A DNA stretch of 64,000 bases from Bog-473 sp963754445 (GTDB lineage: Bacteria > Actinomycetota > Acidimicrobiia > Acidimicrobiales > RAAP-2). Made by a program: the position numbers and the translations under genes. This document shows positions 31,932 through 40,202 of this stretch, piece by piece. The notes beneath the pieces are model-generated. The model made no database searches, was not told the DNA's origin, and saw only the letters and a program-made list of their open reading frames with translations. The stretch spans positions 992,001 to 1,056,000 of the forward strand of contig CAVWFT010000001.1 of the NCBI GenBank assembly GCA_963754445.1. Reading direction: 5' to 3'. Position 1 is the stretch's first letter; each line of letters begins with the position of its first letter.

Positions 31932-33425
31932 TCAGCGCCCGGCCTCTTCGCGCGTGTTGAGCACGTTGACGCCGCGCACGAGCACCGACGGGCACCCGTG
32001 CGAGACGGGCGCCACCTGTCCGGGCTGGCCCTTGCCGCAGTTGAAGGCCCCACCGAGCACCCAGGTCGAGGCGCCGCCCACCGCTTCCATGGCCCCCCAG
32101 AAGTCGGTGGTGGTGGCCTGGTAGGCGACGTCACGCAGCTGTCCGGCCAGCTTCCCGTTCTCGATCCTGTAGAAGCGCTGCCCGGTGAACTGGAAGTTGT
32201 AGCGCTGCATGTCGATGGACCACGACTTGTCGCCCACGACGTAGATGCCGCGCTCGACCCCGGCGATGAGCTCGTCGGTGCTCGGTCCGTCGGGACCGGC
32301 GTGGGCCAGGGACACGTTGGCCATGCGCTGGATCGGCACGTGCATCGGCGAGTCGGCGAAGGCACATCCGTTGGAGCGGTCGAACCCCATGGCGGCGGCG
32401 ATGCTGCGGTCCAGCTGGTAGCCGACGAGGATGCCATCGCGCACGAGGTCGAAGGACTGCCCGGCCACCCCTTCGCTGTCGATGGCCACGGTGGCCAACC
32501 CGTGCTCGACCGTGCGGTCGCCGGTGATGTGCATCACGGGCGAGCCGTAGCGCAACGTGTCGAGTTGATCGAAGGTGGCGAACGAGGTCCCGGCGTAGGC
32601 GGCCTCGTAGCCGACGGCGCGGTCGAGCTCGGTGGCGTGGCCGATGGACTCGTGAATGGTCAGCCAGAGGTTGGAGGGGTCGACCACGAGGTCGTAGCGG
32701 CCCGACTCGACCGAGGGCGACGCCAGCTTCTCGTCCAGCAGTTCGGGCAGCCTGGCCAGCTCGGCGTCCCAGTCCCAGTTGCCGTCGGTGACGGGCCCGG
32801 CCAGGAACTCCCAGCCCCGACCGACCGGGGGGGCCAGCGTGCGCATGGTCTCGAATCCGGTGTCGGACAGGGCCAGGGCCTCGAGCTGGCACTGCAGGCG
32901 CACGCGGTGCTGGCGGGCCCGCGTGCCGTTGAGGTCGGCCAGGTAGGTGTCCTCCGAGACGGCCATGAGGCTGGCCGAGGTGTGGGCGACGGCGCCGTGG
33001 GCGCCCAGGCGACCGCTCCACTCGGCCAAGAGGCCGATCTTCTCCGCCGCCGGGATGGTGGCCGGGTCCACGGCGAAGGCGCTCGACCACGCGACGTCGC
33101 CGTGGGCGGGTTCGGGCGCCAGCTCGACCCGCCCGCCGCCGGCGTGCCGGGTGAGCTGCGCCATCTGCCGGGCCCGCAGGACGAGGTTCGCCGCCTCCTC
33201 GGGTCGGACGTCGACCGAGGCGGCGTAGCCCACGGCACCATCCACCACGACGCGCACGCCGAGCCCGAAGTCGGTGTCGTCCGCCGTGGTCTCGGGCAGG
33301 GCGTCGCGCAGCCGCACGGTCTGGCTCCGGATCCGTTCGACCCGCAGTTCCGCCGCCTGGCAGCCGGCCGCGGCGTCGAGCGCGGCGTCGGCGAGGGCGG
33401 AGAGCTCGTCGGCGTGCAGTGGCAT
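31932..33425 (-). CDS. tldD: TldD-like zinc metallopeptidase subunit
   Basis: A 497-residue catalytic subunit of the TldD/TldE peptidase. The zinc-binding motif is HESIGHATELD near residue 260 (HExxxH type), and the Cys/Gly-rich C-terminal GGAFNCGKGQPGQVAPVSHGCP is typical of TldD. Its partner follows immediately. The complex cleaves flexible peptides inside a closed chamber. No precursor-peptide gene could be recognised nearby, so a general proteolytic role is as likely as peptide maturation. ATG 33425 overlaps the stop of the upstream Gfo/Idh gene in a TGATG junction. Confidence 0.9.
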   Translation of the reverse strand: MPLHADELSALADAALDAAAGCQAAELRVERIRSQTVRLRDALPETTADDTDFGLGVRVVVDGAVGYAASVDVRPEEAANLVLRARQMAQLTRHAGGGRVELAPEPAHGDVAWSSAFAVDPATIPAAEKIGLLAEWSGRLGAHGAVAHTSASLMAVSEDTYLADLNGTRARQHRVRLQCQLEALALSDTGFETMRTLAPPVGRGWEFLAGPVTDGNWDWDAELARLPELLDEKLASPSVESGRYDLVVDPSNLWLTIHESIGHATELDRAVGYEAAYAGTSFATFDQLDTLRYGSPVMHITGDRTVEHGLATVAIDSEGVAGQSFDLVRDGILVGYQLDRSIAAAMGFDRSNGCAFADSPMHVPIQRMANVSLAHAGPDGPSTDELIAGVERGIYVVGDKSWSIDMQRYNFQFTGQRFYRIENGKLAGQLRDVAYQATTTDFWGAMEAVGGASTWVLGGAFNCGKGQPGQVAPVSHGCPSVLVRGVNVLNTREEAGR

Positions 33426-34414
33426 CAGGGCACCGGGGTCGGTTGACGGAGGGGAAGTCCGGCGGCGGCGTAGATGGAGTCGATGAGCTCCATGGTACGG
33501 ATCGCGTCGACCGCCGTGGTCGGATACGGCGCGCCGTCCTCGACGGCGGCCACGAACGCATCGAGCTGGTAGTCGTAGGACGGTCGACGACCGAAGCGCT
33601 CCTTGCGGTTGCCGAGCGAGGTGGTGACCTTCATCCGGTGCCCGTACTGCGGGCTGAACGGATTGAAAACGGAAATGCTGCCCGTCTCGCCCGTTATCTG
33701 TGCGTGCATGCGCAGGACGGAGGAGGAGAACATCGAACACCCGATGTGTGCGCTGCCCCCGTCGGTGAGGGAGAAGTGGGCGTCCATGGCCCGGTCCACG
33801 CCGGGCGAGGACAGTTTGGCCTGGGCGTCGTTTACCCGGGGTCCCGGGGCGAGCAGGCGGAGCAGGCTCACCGGGTAGCACCCCATGTCCATGATGGCGC
33901 CACCCGCCAAGGCGAGCTGGTAGCGGATGTCACCTTTCTTCCACAGGGGGGCGGAGAAGGCGACATCGATGTGCGAGATCGGGCCGAGCTCGCCCGAGCG
34001 CACGATCTCGACCAGGCGCCGGCACAGGGGGTGGTACTGGTAGTGGAAGGCCTCCATCACGACCAGGCCCGGATGGGCGTTGGCCACCTCGGCCACCGAA
34101 CGGGCTTCGTCTGCGTTGGCGGTGAAGGGTTTTTCGCACATGACGTGCTTGCCCGCCTTCAGTGCCTCTATCGTCCAATGGCCGTGGAGTCCGTTGGGGA
34201 GGGGGTTGTACACGGCATCGACGTCGGGGTCGTTCACCAATTCCTCGTAGCTGCCGAGAACGCGAGGGATGTGGTGTGTGGTGGCAAAGGCCTCGGCCCG
34301 CTCCCGGTCCCGTGCGGCAACGGCGGTGACCATGGCCTTCCCGGTCCGCCGCGCCGGCTTGACGAGCGCCAGCGGGGCGATCTTCGCCGCCCCCAGGATG
34401 CCGATTCTCAACAC
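33425..34414 (-). CDS. Gfo/Idh/MocA family oxidoreductase
   Basis: A 329-residue NAD(P)-dependent oxidoreductase. The Rossmann domain starts at the N-terminus (LRIGILGAAKIAPLAL). The signature CEKPFTAN supplies the catalytic Lys. The second alpha/beta domain has GGAIMDMGCYPVSLLRLL, which corresponds to the substrate-binding Asp/His region (here Gly-Cys-Tyr rather than the common GxHxxD). The nearest groups are dimeric dihydrodiol dehydrogenase and glucose-fructose oxidoreductase-like enzymes acting on sugars or trans-diols. It is the first gene of the tldD/tldE operon and is divergent from the acyltransferase gene, with 80 bp between them. Confidence 0.9.
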   Translation of the reverse strand: MLRIGILGAAKIAPLALVKPARRTGKAMVTAVAARDRERAEAFATTHHIPRVLGSYEELVNDPDVDAVYNPLPNGLHGHWTIEALKAGKHVMCEKPFTANADEARSVAEVANAHPGLVVMEAFHYQYHPLCRRLVEIVRSGELGPISHIDVAFSAPLWKKGDIRYQLALAGGAIMDMGCYPVSLLRLLAPGPRVNDAQAKLSSPGVDRAMDAHFSLTDGGSAHIGCSMFSSSVLRMHAQITGETGSISVFNPFSPQYGHRMKVTTSLGNRKERFGRRPSYDYQLDAFVAAVEDGAPYPTTAVDAIRTMELIDSIYAAAGLPLRQPTPVP

Positions 34415-34494
34415 GCGCGGCTCAGCTGCACGCGGAGATTGGCGTCTGACGGGACGTGGGGGCGCCAGGCGTCGGCGCCGCGGTGCAACAAGAC

Positions 34495-36846
34495 ATGAGC
34501 ACGGACGCTAACGCACCGGGCGCCCGTCCCTCGCTGGGCCACATCCGGGGGCTCGACGGCGTCCGCGCCTTCGCCGTGCTCTCCATCATCGCCTTCCATA
34601 CCGGCCTCAATTCGTTGCCCGGGGGCTTCTACGGCGTCGACGCCTTCTTCGTCCTGTCCGGCTTCCTCATCACAGCACTGCTGGTCAAGGAGTGGGGTGG
34701 CACCGGGACCATACGCCTGACCCGTTTCTGGGCCGGCCGGGCCCGCCGGCTCCTGCCCGCCCTGTTCCTCATGGTGACGGTGGTCGGCGTGGTGATGGCC
34801 GTCTGGCCGCAGCTGCTGGCGACGCCGAACATCGTCGGCGACGCCGTGTCGACGATCTTCTACTACTCGAACTGGTACTCGCTCCACACCGACGTCACCT
34901 ACTTCAACCTGTCGAGCCAGCCCTCGCCGTTCCTGCACACGTGGTCGCTGGCCATCGAGGAGCAGTTCTACCTGGTATGGCCGCTGGTGGTCCTGGGCGT
35001 GCTCAAGCTGGGGGCGGGGCGGGTCGGTCGCCCGAGGTCCCGGGCCGGTGCACCCGCTCCCGCCGAAGCCCAGGGCGCGCTGCTCCCGGCGCCGGCGGGA
35101 GCCGGCGACGACGGCCTGTCGCAGTCCGTCCCGGTGCTCGGCGGCGGGACGGTCGTCATCGGGTGCCGGCCCGCCACGGGAGCGGGACCCGTCGTCGTGC
35201 GCGACGCGGCCTGGTCGCGCCGGCGCCGGCTGCACGTGCTCTTCGCCGTGGCCTGTCTCGGCTCGGTGGCCTCGGCGCTCGTCATGGCCTTCTTGGCGCC
35301 GAACGGCTACACGACCCGGGCCTACTACGGGACGGACTGCCGGGCCCAGGCGCTGCTGGTCGGGGCGGCCATCGCCATCGGCCTCACGCTGTGGCGGGAA
35401 GGGGCGGAGCAGCCGTGGTTCGCCCGGCTCGCTTCGGGACTGGGCCTGGCCGGCGCGGCGGGCACGGCCGCCCTGTGGTGCACCACCTCGGAGACCTCGA
35501 CCTTCGCCTTCAGCGGCGGCTTCCTGGTGGCCAGCCTGGCTGCGGGCGGCGTCGTGCTCGGGTGCGTGGCGGCGCCGCGCTCGCCGGTGGTCCGCTTCTT
35601 GGAGCTGCCCCCCTTCCCGCAGTGGGGGCGCATCTCCTACGGCGTCTACCTCTGGTACTGGCCGGTGCTCCTGGTCATGACGCCCGAGCGCCTGCACTGG
35701 GGCGTCTACCCGCTGTTCCTGGCCCGGGTCGGCGTGACGGTGGCCATCGCCGCGCTGAGCTACGACCTGGTCGAAATGCCGATCCGGCGGGGGATCCTGC
35801 GTCAGGCCCGGACGTGGGTGGCCCTGCCGGTCGGGGCCGCGCTCGCCGTCGGTGCGGTCGTGGTCAGCACACTCGTGCCGGTCGGGGCGACCGTGCTCGA
35901 GGGGGCGCAGCTCAAGGCGCCGCCCCCTGCGGCGGCCACGGTCGACACGACGGAGACCACGCTCCCGGGCCAGACCTCGTCGGGTGCGCCCTCGACCACG
36001 GTGCCCTTCCCGTCGTACCTCTCACCGGCCGCACCGGCGCCGGTCGAGCCGGCCAAGCGGGTGAAGGTGCTCGTGGTGGGCGACTCCGTCGCCGGCACCC
36101 TGGCCGTGGGGCTGGCCCAGGTGGCCCGGGGCGAGAACGTGCAGGTGGTCGACGAGGGCCTGCCGGGCTGCTCGGCCGCCACGATCGGGCAGATCGACGT
36201 CGGGGTCTACCAGGTGCCGCCGGGCACACCGTGCGACCATCGCAATCCCGACGCCCTCTTCGACACCTGGCGCCGTTGGGTCGCCGCCTATAACCCCGAC
36301 GTGGTCGTGTACCTGGCCCGGGCCGAGACGTTCAACCAGCTGCTGGGCGGCCGCTGGCAGAACATCGGCCAGCCGAGGTTCGACGGCTATCTCACGGCGC
36401 GGCTGAGCATGGCGGCCCAGGTCCTCGGCGCCCGCGGCGCCCGTGTCGTCTTCCTCACCTCACCCTACTACGACGGGGGTGCCCAACCCTCGGGGGCGCC
36501 GTGGCCCGAGGACGTGCCCGTGCGGGTGCATCTCGACAACGCCACCCTGCGCCAGGTCGCTGCGACGGCGAGCGGATCGTCGTCGGACCCCGGCGGGGTC
36601 TACGTGTTCGACCTGAACAGCCTGGTCTCGCCCGGTGGTCGCTACGCCTCCGCCGTCGGCTCCACCAACGTGCGCTGTGCCGACGGGGTGCACTTCAGCG
36701 CGTCGGGTGGGATCTACGTGGGGCTGCGACTCGTCCCCGACCTGGTGGCCCTCGGACAGTCCCATGCCGCCGCCTCGCCCGTGGGCGCCTGGCCCGGACC
36801 GTTGCCCCCGTCGACCCCGCCGTGGTACGCAAAGCTGCCGTGTTGA
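34495..36846 (+). CDS. OafA/YrhL-type membrane O-acyltransferase with SGNH domain
   Basis: A 783-residue two-domain protein. The membrane acyltransferase-3 domain (about 1-440) shows the catalytic His in IIAFHTGLNS, the VDAFFVLSGFLIT helix, RARRLLPALF and HTWSLAIEEQFYLVWP. A proline/threonine linker is followed by an extracytoplasmic SGNH domain with VLVVGDSVAGTL (nucleophile Ser block), GLPGCS and the C-terminal DGVHFSASGG (Asp/His of the catalytic dyad). Such enzymes O-acetylate or O-acylate cell-surface glycans or lipids. An unusual feature is a long polar loop of about 75 residues between two helices (near residues 173-245), rich in Gly, Ala, Pro and Arg. ATG 34495 is chosen on the family N-terminus; no good ribosome site is seen. 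Confidence 0.9.
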   Translation: MSTDANAPGARPSLGHIRGLDGVRAFAVLSIIAFHTGLNSLPGGFYGVDAFFVLSGFLITALLVKEWGGTGTIRLTRFWAGRARRLLPALFLMVTVVGVVMAVWPQLLATPNIVGDAVSTIFYYSNWYSLHTDVTYFNLSSQPSPFLHTWSLAIEEQFYLVWPLVVLGVLKLGAGRVGRPRSRAGAPAPAEAQGALLPAPAGAGDDGLSQSVPVLGGGTVVIGCRPATGAGPVVVRDAAWSRRRRLHVLFAVACLGSVASALVMAFLAPNGYTTRAYYGTDCRAQALLVGAAIAIGLTLWREGAEQPWFARLASGLGLAGAAGTAALWCTTSETSTFAFSGGFLVASLAAGGVVLGCVAAPRSPVVRFLELPPFPQWGRISYGVYLWYWPVLLVMTPERLHWGVYPLFLARVGVTVAIAALSYDLVEMPIRRGILRQARTWVALPVGAALAVGAVVVSTLVPVGATVLEGAQLKAPPPAAATVDTTETTLPGQTSSGAPSTTVPFPSYLSPAAPAPVEPAKRVKVLVVGDSVAGTLAVGLAQVARGENVQVVDEGLPGCSAATIGQIDVGVYQVPPGTPCDHRNPDALFDTWRRWVAAYNPDVVVYLARAETFNQLLGGRWQNIGQPRFDGYLTARLSMAAQVLGARGARVVFLTSPYYDGGAQPSGAPWPEDVPVRVHLDNATLRQVAATASGSSSDPGGVYVFDLNSLVSPGGRYASAVGSTNVRCADGVHFSASGGIYVGLRLVPDLVALGQSHAAASPVGAWPGPLPPSTPPWYAKLPC

Positions 36847-36852
36847 ACCTCG

Positions 36853-37569
36853 ATGGCTCGCCCCATCCCGATGACTGAGGGCCCGGTGGCCGCCACGTCC
36901 GGCGTCTCGGCGGCCTCGCCGACCTCAGCGACCTCGGCGGCCTCGGCGACCGGTGGTCAGGCGCCGATCGGGGTGCGCCGGGCCGTGGCGAGCGACGTCG
37001 AGGCCATGGCGGCCCAGCTGGCCAAGACCTTCTGGGACGACCCGGTGGCCATGCACCTCATGCCCAACGAGCGCCGGCGCGAGGCCGGGCTGCGGAGCTA
37101 CTTCCGGACCCAGATGGCGGCCGACTTCCTCCCCTTCGGCGGGTGCTACACGACGGAGGGCTACCTGGGTTCGGCCATCTGGGCGCCGGCCGGCAAGCCG
37201 TTGGCGACCGGGCTGCGGGCCATCGCCACCATGCTGCCGGTGCTGCCCTACGTGGTGACCAACCTGCGCAACACGCTGAAGCTGCTCGAGACGGTGGAAC
37301 GGCTCCATCCCCACGAACCGCACTGGTACCTGGCCTCGCTCGGCGCAGCCGTCGAGCACCAGGGCCAAGGCGTGGGCACGGCGCTCATGGCTCCGGTCCT
37401 GGCCCACTGCGACGTCGAAGGGTTGCCGGCGTATCTCGAATCCTCCAAGGAACGCAACGTGCCCTTCTACGAGCGCCACGGCTTCGCGGTGGTCGAAGAG
37501 GTGGTGCTGCCGGGACACGGCCCGCCCATCTGGACGATGTGGCGGGCGCCGCGGCCGGTGGCGGCCTAA
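36853..37569 (+). CDS. GNAT family N-acetyltransferase
   Basis: A 238-residue GNAT protein. After a low-complexity Ala/Ser/Thr-rich lead of about 35 residues, the domain begins at GVRRAVASDVEAMAAQLAKTFWDDP. The acetyl-CoA loop (motif A) is LGAAVEHQGQGVGTALMAPVL, and motif B is YLESSKERNVPFYERHGF. This DD-P-type group is common in fungi and actinobacteria and its substrates are unknown. It follows the acyltransferase stop by six bases. The first ATG (36853) and a second at 36871 are both possible starts because the lead is not conserved. Confidence 0.9.
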   Translation: MARPIPMTEGPVAATSGVSAASPTSATSAASATGGQAPIGVRRAVASDVEAMAAQLAKTFWDDPVAMHLMPNERRREAGLRSYFRTQMAADFLPFGGCYTTEGYLGSAIWAPAGKPLATGLRAIATMLPVLPYVVTNLRNTLKLLETVERLHPHEPHWYLASLGAAVEHQGQGVGTALMAPVLAHCDVEGLPAYLESSKERNVPFYERHGFAVVEEVVLPGHGPPIWTMWRAPRPVAA

Positions 37570-37643
37570 GAGTTCGGTCGGGCCACCCGGCGCGGGTCCC
37601 TCCGTCCGGGCCCGCGGGCACGCTCCCGAGGGCGCGGCAGGCC

Positions 37644-38552
37644 TCAGGAGGGGTGGATGCCCTCGGGCATCGAGAGCGTGTCGTGCACCACGACGTCGAG
37701 CACGTCGATGACGGCGCGGGCCGGAGCGGACAGCAGGCCGCGTCGGCGCTGGGCCACACCGACCCGGCGCCGGGGGAGCCCCTCCACGGGGAGCACGGCG
37801 AAGCTCTGGCGCAGGTGGCCCGGCACCGCCGTGGCGGGGAGGATCGCCGGGCCGTAGCCGTCGAAGGCCAGCGAGGCGATGAGGCGGACGCCGTCGAGCT
37901 CCATGGCGGGGCGCAGGGTGACTCGGGCCGGCCCGACGGCGCTGTCGATCTCGGCCCGTAGGGCGGTCCCGGGTGCGGGCAGCAGCAGGTCGAGCTCGCC
38001 CAGGCGTTCGAGGGTCAAGGTGGTCTCGGCGGCCAGGGGATTCGTGCGGGGGACGACGACGACGAGGTCCTCGTCGAAGAGCTGGGCGGCCTGGATCTCG
38101 TCCCCCGAGAGCGGGAAGGTGACGACGGCCAGGTCGAGCTGCCCCGAGGCCAGCTGCTGCTCGAGCGGCACGCTCGCCCCGTCGGCCACGTTGAGATGGA
38201 TGTGGGGATGGCGCACGCGGAGGAGGTCGAAGAGCTGGGGGACCAGCCATCGTCCGGTCGTCCCGATCATGCCCAGGCGCACCGTGCCGACCACCTCCTT
38301 GCGCAGCGCGGTGACGTCGGAGACCATCGCCTCGAGCTCGTAGGTCACCCGGCGGGCCCGCTCCACCACGACCTCACCCTCTTCGGTCAGCCGACCCGAG
38401 GCCCGGTCCACCAGCTGCACGTCCAGCTCGCGTTCGAGCCGGGCCACATGGGCCGAGACATTCGACTGCACGGTGCCGATGGTGGCAGCCGCGGCCGAGA
38501 AGCTTCCGGTGTCTGCAATCCCCAGGAGTGCTTGCAAGTGTTTCAATTCCAT
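37644..38552 (-). CDS. LysR family transcriptional regulator
   Basis: A 302-residue LysR-type regulator. The N-terminal winged helix (MELKHLQALLGIADTGSFSAAAATIGTVQSNVSAHVARLE) is textbook. The effector domain has two alpha/beta lobes (VRLGMIGTTGRWLVPQL and DLAVVTFPL...LVVVVPRTNPLA). The metabolite it senses is unknown. It is convergent with the GNAT gene and divergent from the 6C RNA/HAD-PlsC region. A LysR-type palindrome lies 42-56 bases upstream of its start, consistent with autoregulation and possibly with control of the divergent transcript. Confidence 0.93.
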   Translation of the reverse strand: MELKHLQALLGIADTGSFSAAAATIGTVQSNVSAHVARLERELDVQLVDRASGRLTEEGEVVVERARRVTYELEAMVSDVTALRKEVVGTVRLGMIGTTGRWLVPQLFDLLRVRHPHIHLNVADGASVPLEQQLASGQLDLAVVTFPLSGDEIQAAQLFDEDLVVVVPRTNPLAAETTLTLERLGELDLLLPAPGTALRAEIDSAVGPARVTLRPAMELDGVRLIASLAFDGYGPAILPATAVPGHLRQSFAVLPVEGLPRRRVGVAQRRRGLLSAPARAVIDVLDVVVHDTLSMPEGIHPS

Positions 38553-38593
38553 GCGGTGGTCCTTCGCAAAATGCTCGCGTGAGTTGCCTACCC

Positions 38594-38608
38594 ATCAGTA
38601 TGACTGAT
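38594..38608. promoter_or_regulatory. Candidate LysR box (T-N11-A palindrome)
   Basis: ATCAGT-ATG-ACTGAT is a perfect 6-bp inverted repeat with a three-base centre, containing the T-N11-A core expected for a LysR regulator. It lies 42 bases upstream of the lysR-type gene and 22 bases before the -35 element of the 6C RNA promoter. It is therefore positioned to control either or both. Confidence 0.65.
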
Positions 38609-38630
38609 AACAAGTATCTCCCAAAGCGGA

Positions 38631-38659
38631 TTGACAGATTGTTGAGACGACGACAAAAT
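38631..38659 (+). promoter_or_regulatory. Sigma70-like promoter of the 6C RNA
   Basis: A consensus -35 TTGACA (38631-38636) is followed by exactly 17 bases and a -10 CAAAAT (38654-38659). Transcription would begin near 38666, a short distance upstream of the two C-loop hairpins. AT-rich hexamers of this quality are rare in this GC-rich window. Confidence 0.7.
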
Positions 38660-38665
38660 GTTCCT

Positions 38666-38757
38666 CAGACCGCAGGACATCGGAAGCCCCCCCTCCGACC
38701 CTGATGAGTCTTGAGAAGGGATCGCCCTCCCCCCCCGGCGATCCCTTCTCCTAATTT
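38666..38757 (+). ncRNA. 6C small RNA (actinobacterial, C-rich loops)
   Basis: Two successive hairpins carry runs of cytosines in their loops. Hairpin 1 (38681-38697, CGGA...TCCG) has seven Cs, and hairpin 2 (38713-38750, a 14-bp stem GAGAAGGGATCGCC) has eight Cs in a ten-base loop and is followed by CTAATTT. This is the defining layout of the 6C RNA motif of Actinobacteria, whose M. tuberculosis member (B11) is about 93 nt long and pairs through its C loops with G-rich mRNA sites such as ribosome-binding sites. The predicted start (from the promoter) and the terminator-like second hairpin give about 92 nt. The HAD-family gene next to it is also, as I recall, a neighbour of the tuberculosis RNA. 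The ends are estimates. Confidence 0.85.
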
Positions 38758-38825
38758 CCGGCCCTGGTCGTCGACGCTTTCGGGAGACCCGGGCCGACGA
38801 TCCGGCTGCTTTAGGCTGTGGGCCC

Positions 38826-40202
38826 GTGGCAAAGAGCGCCGTCTTCATCGACCTGGACCGCACGCTGCTGTGCCACGCCTCGGGCCAGGTGCTCAACCGG
38901 GCCCTGGTGGCGGAGGGTGTCCTGTCCCCGGGCCGCTCCCTGCCCGGCGACAAGATCCTCTTCGCCGTCAACGACCGCTTCGGCGAGAACCTCTTCTCCA
39001 TGGGGCTGGTCCGGGCGGCCGCCGCGGTGGCCCGGGGATGGCGCCAGGACAGGGTCCAGGCGGCGGGTCGTCATGCCGTAGGCGGGCTGAGCGAGCTCGT
39101 GGCCCCCTTCGCCCCCCAGCGCCTGAGCGAGTTCCGCGCCCAGGGGCACAAGCTGGTCCTCTCCACCACGACCCCGGCCGACATGATCGCCCCCTTCGCC
39201 GAGGCCCTGGGCTTCGACGACCTGATCGCCACCTCCTACGAGGTGCGCGACGGCCGCTACACGGGACGGCTCTACGAGGGCTTCGTCTGGGGCACCGGGA
39301 AGCTGCGAGCCGTGCGGGTCTGGGCCAAAGAGCACGGGGTCGACCTGGCCGACTGCCACGCCTGCAGCGACAGCATCTTCGACGTGCCGCTGCTCGCCAG
39401 CGTGGGGTCCCCGCACGCGGTGAACCCCGACCCCTCGCTCACCGTGGTGGCCTCGGTCCGCCGCTGGCCGGTCGAGCACTGGGACAGGCCGCCCGGAGTG
39501 CCCAATGTCATCGGCTTCGAGCCCTACCACCTGCTGCGGCCGTTCGTGCGCACCCATTCCTTCCCCTATGCCCGCTTCGACATCCGCGGGATCGACCACA
39601 TCCCGGCGCGCGGACCGGTGCTGTTGGCCTCCAACCATCGGAGCTACTTCGACGTGGCCGCGCTGGCCCTGGTGGCCCGCGACCTGGGGCGGCCCGTGCG
39701 CTTCCTGGGCAAGAAGGAGATCTTCGACGCGCCGGTGGTGGGCCAGATCGCCCGGGCCATCGGGGGCATCCCCGTCGACCGGGGCAGCGGTTCGGGCGAG
39801 CCGCTGCGGGCGGCCGAGGCGGCGCTCAAGGCGGGCGAGGTCGTGATCGTGCTGCCGCAGGGAACCATCCCGCGCGGCTACGACTTCTTCGACCCCGAGC
39901 TCCACGGCAAGACGGGCACGGCGCGGCTCGCCGCCTCCACCGGAGCGACGGTCGTGCCGGTCGGGCTGTGGGGGACCGAGCGGGTCTGGCCCCGCTCGTC
40001 GCGGCTGCCCGACTTCACCCTGGTGCGCAAGCCACCGACCGTGCGTGTCCGCATCGGCGCCCCGCTGTCGCTCTCGCTCAGCGACGCCAAGTCGGACACC
40101 AGGGCCATCATGACGGCGATCGCCGCGCTCTTGCCGGCGGAGTCACGCCGGCGCCACGCGCCGACCCCCGAGGAACTGGCGCGCACGAAACCACCCAAGT
40201 GA
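38826..40202 (+). CDS. HAD-IB hydrolase fused to PlsC-type acyltransferase
   Basis: A 458-residue fusion. The N-terminal HAD-IB phosphatase (about 1-215) has the nucleophile motif FIDLDRTLL (Asp9, Asp11), a Ser/Thr motif in LVLSTTTPADM and a motif IV in CHACSDSIFDVPLL. The C-terminal 1-acylglycerol-3-phosphate acyltransferase domain has the HX4D catalytic motif in SNHRSYFDV, a GKKEIF segment and PQGTIPRG where FPEGTR is usual. Similar fusions act in phospholipid synthesis: the acyltransferase would make phosphatidic acid while the HAD part removes phosphate or trims an intermediate. GTG 38826 follows the 6C RNA by about 70 bases. The stop overlaps murT. Confidence 0.9.
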   Translation: MAKSAVFIDLDRTLLCHASGQVLNRALVAEGVLSPGRSLPGDKILFAVNDRFGENLFSMGLVRAAAAVARGWRQDRVQAAGRHAVGGLSELVAPFAPQRLSEFRAQGHKLVLSTTTPADMIAPFAEALGFDDLIATSYEVRDGRYTGRLYEGFVWGTGKLRAVRVWAKEHGVDLADCHACSDSIFDVPLLASVGSPHAVNPDPSLTVVASVRRWPVEHWDRPPGVPNVIGFEPYHLLRPFVRTHSFPYARFDIRGIDHIPARGPVLLASNHRSYFDVAALALVARDLGRPVRFLGKKEIFDAPVVGQIARAIGGIPVDRGSGSGEPLRAAEAALKAGEVVIVLPQGTIPRGYDFFDPELHGKTGTARLAASTGATVVPVGLWGTERVWPRSSRLPDFTLVRKPPTVRVRIGAPLSLSLSDAKSDTRAIMTAIAALLPAESRRRHAPTPEELARTKPPK

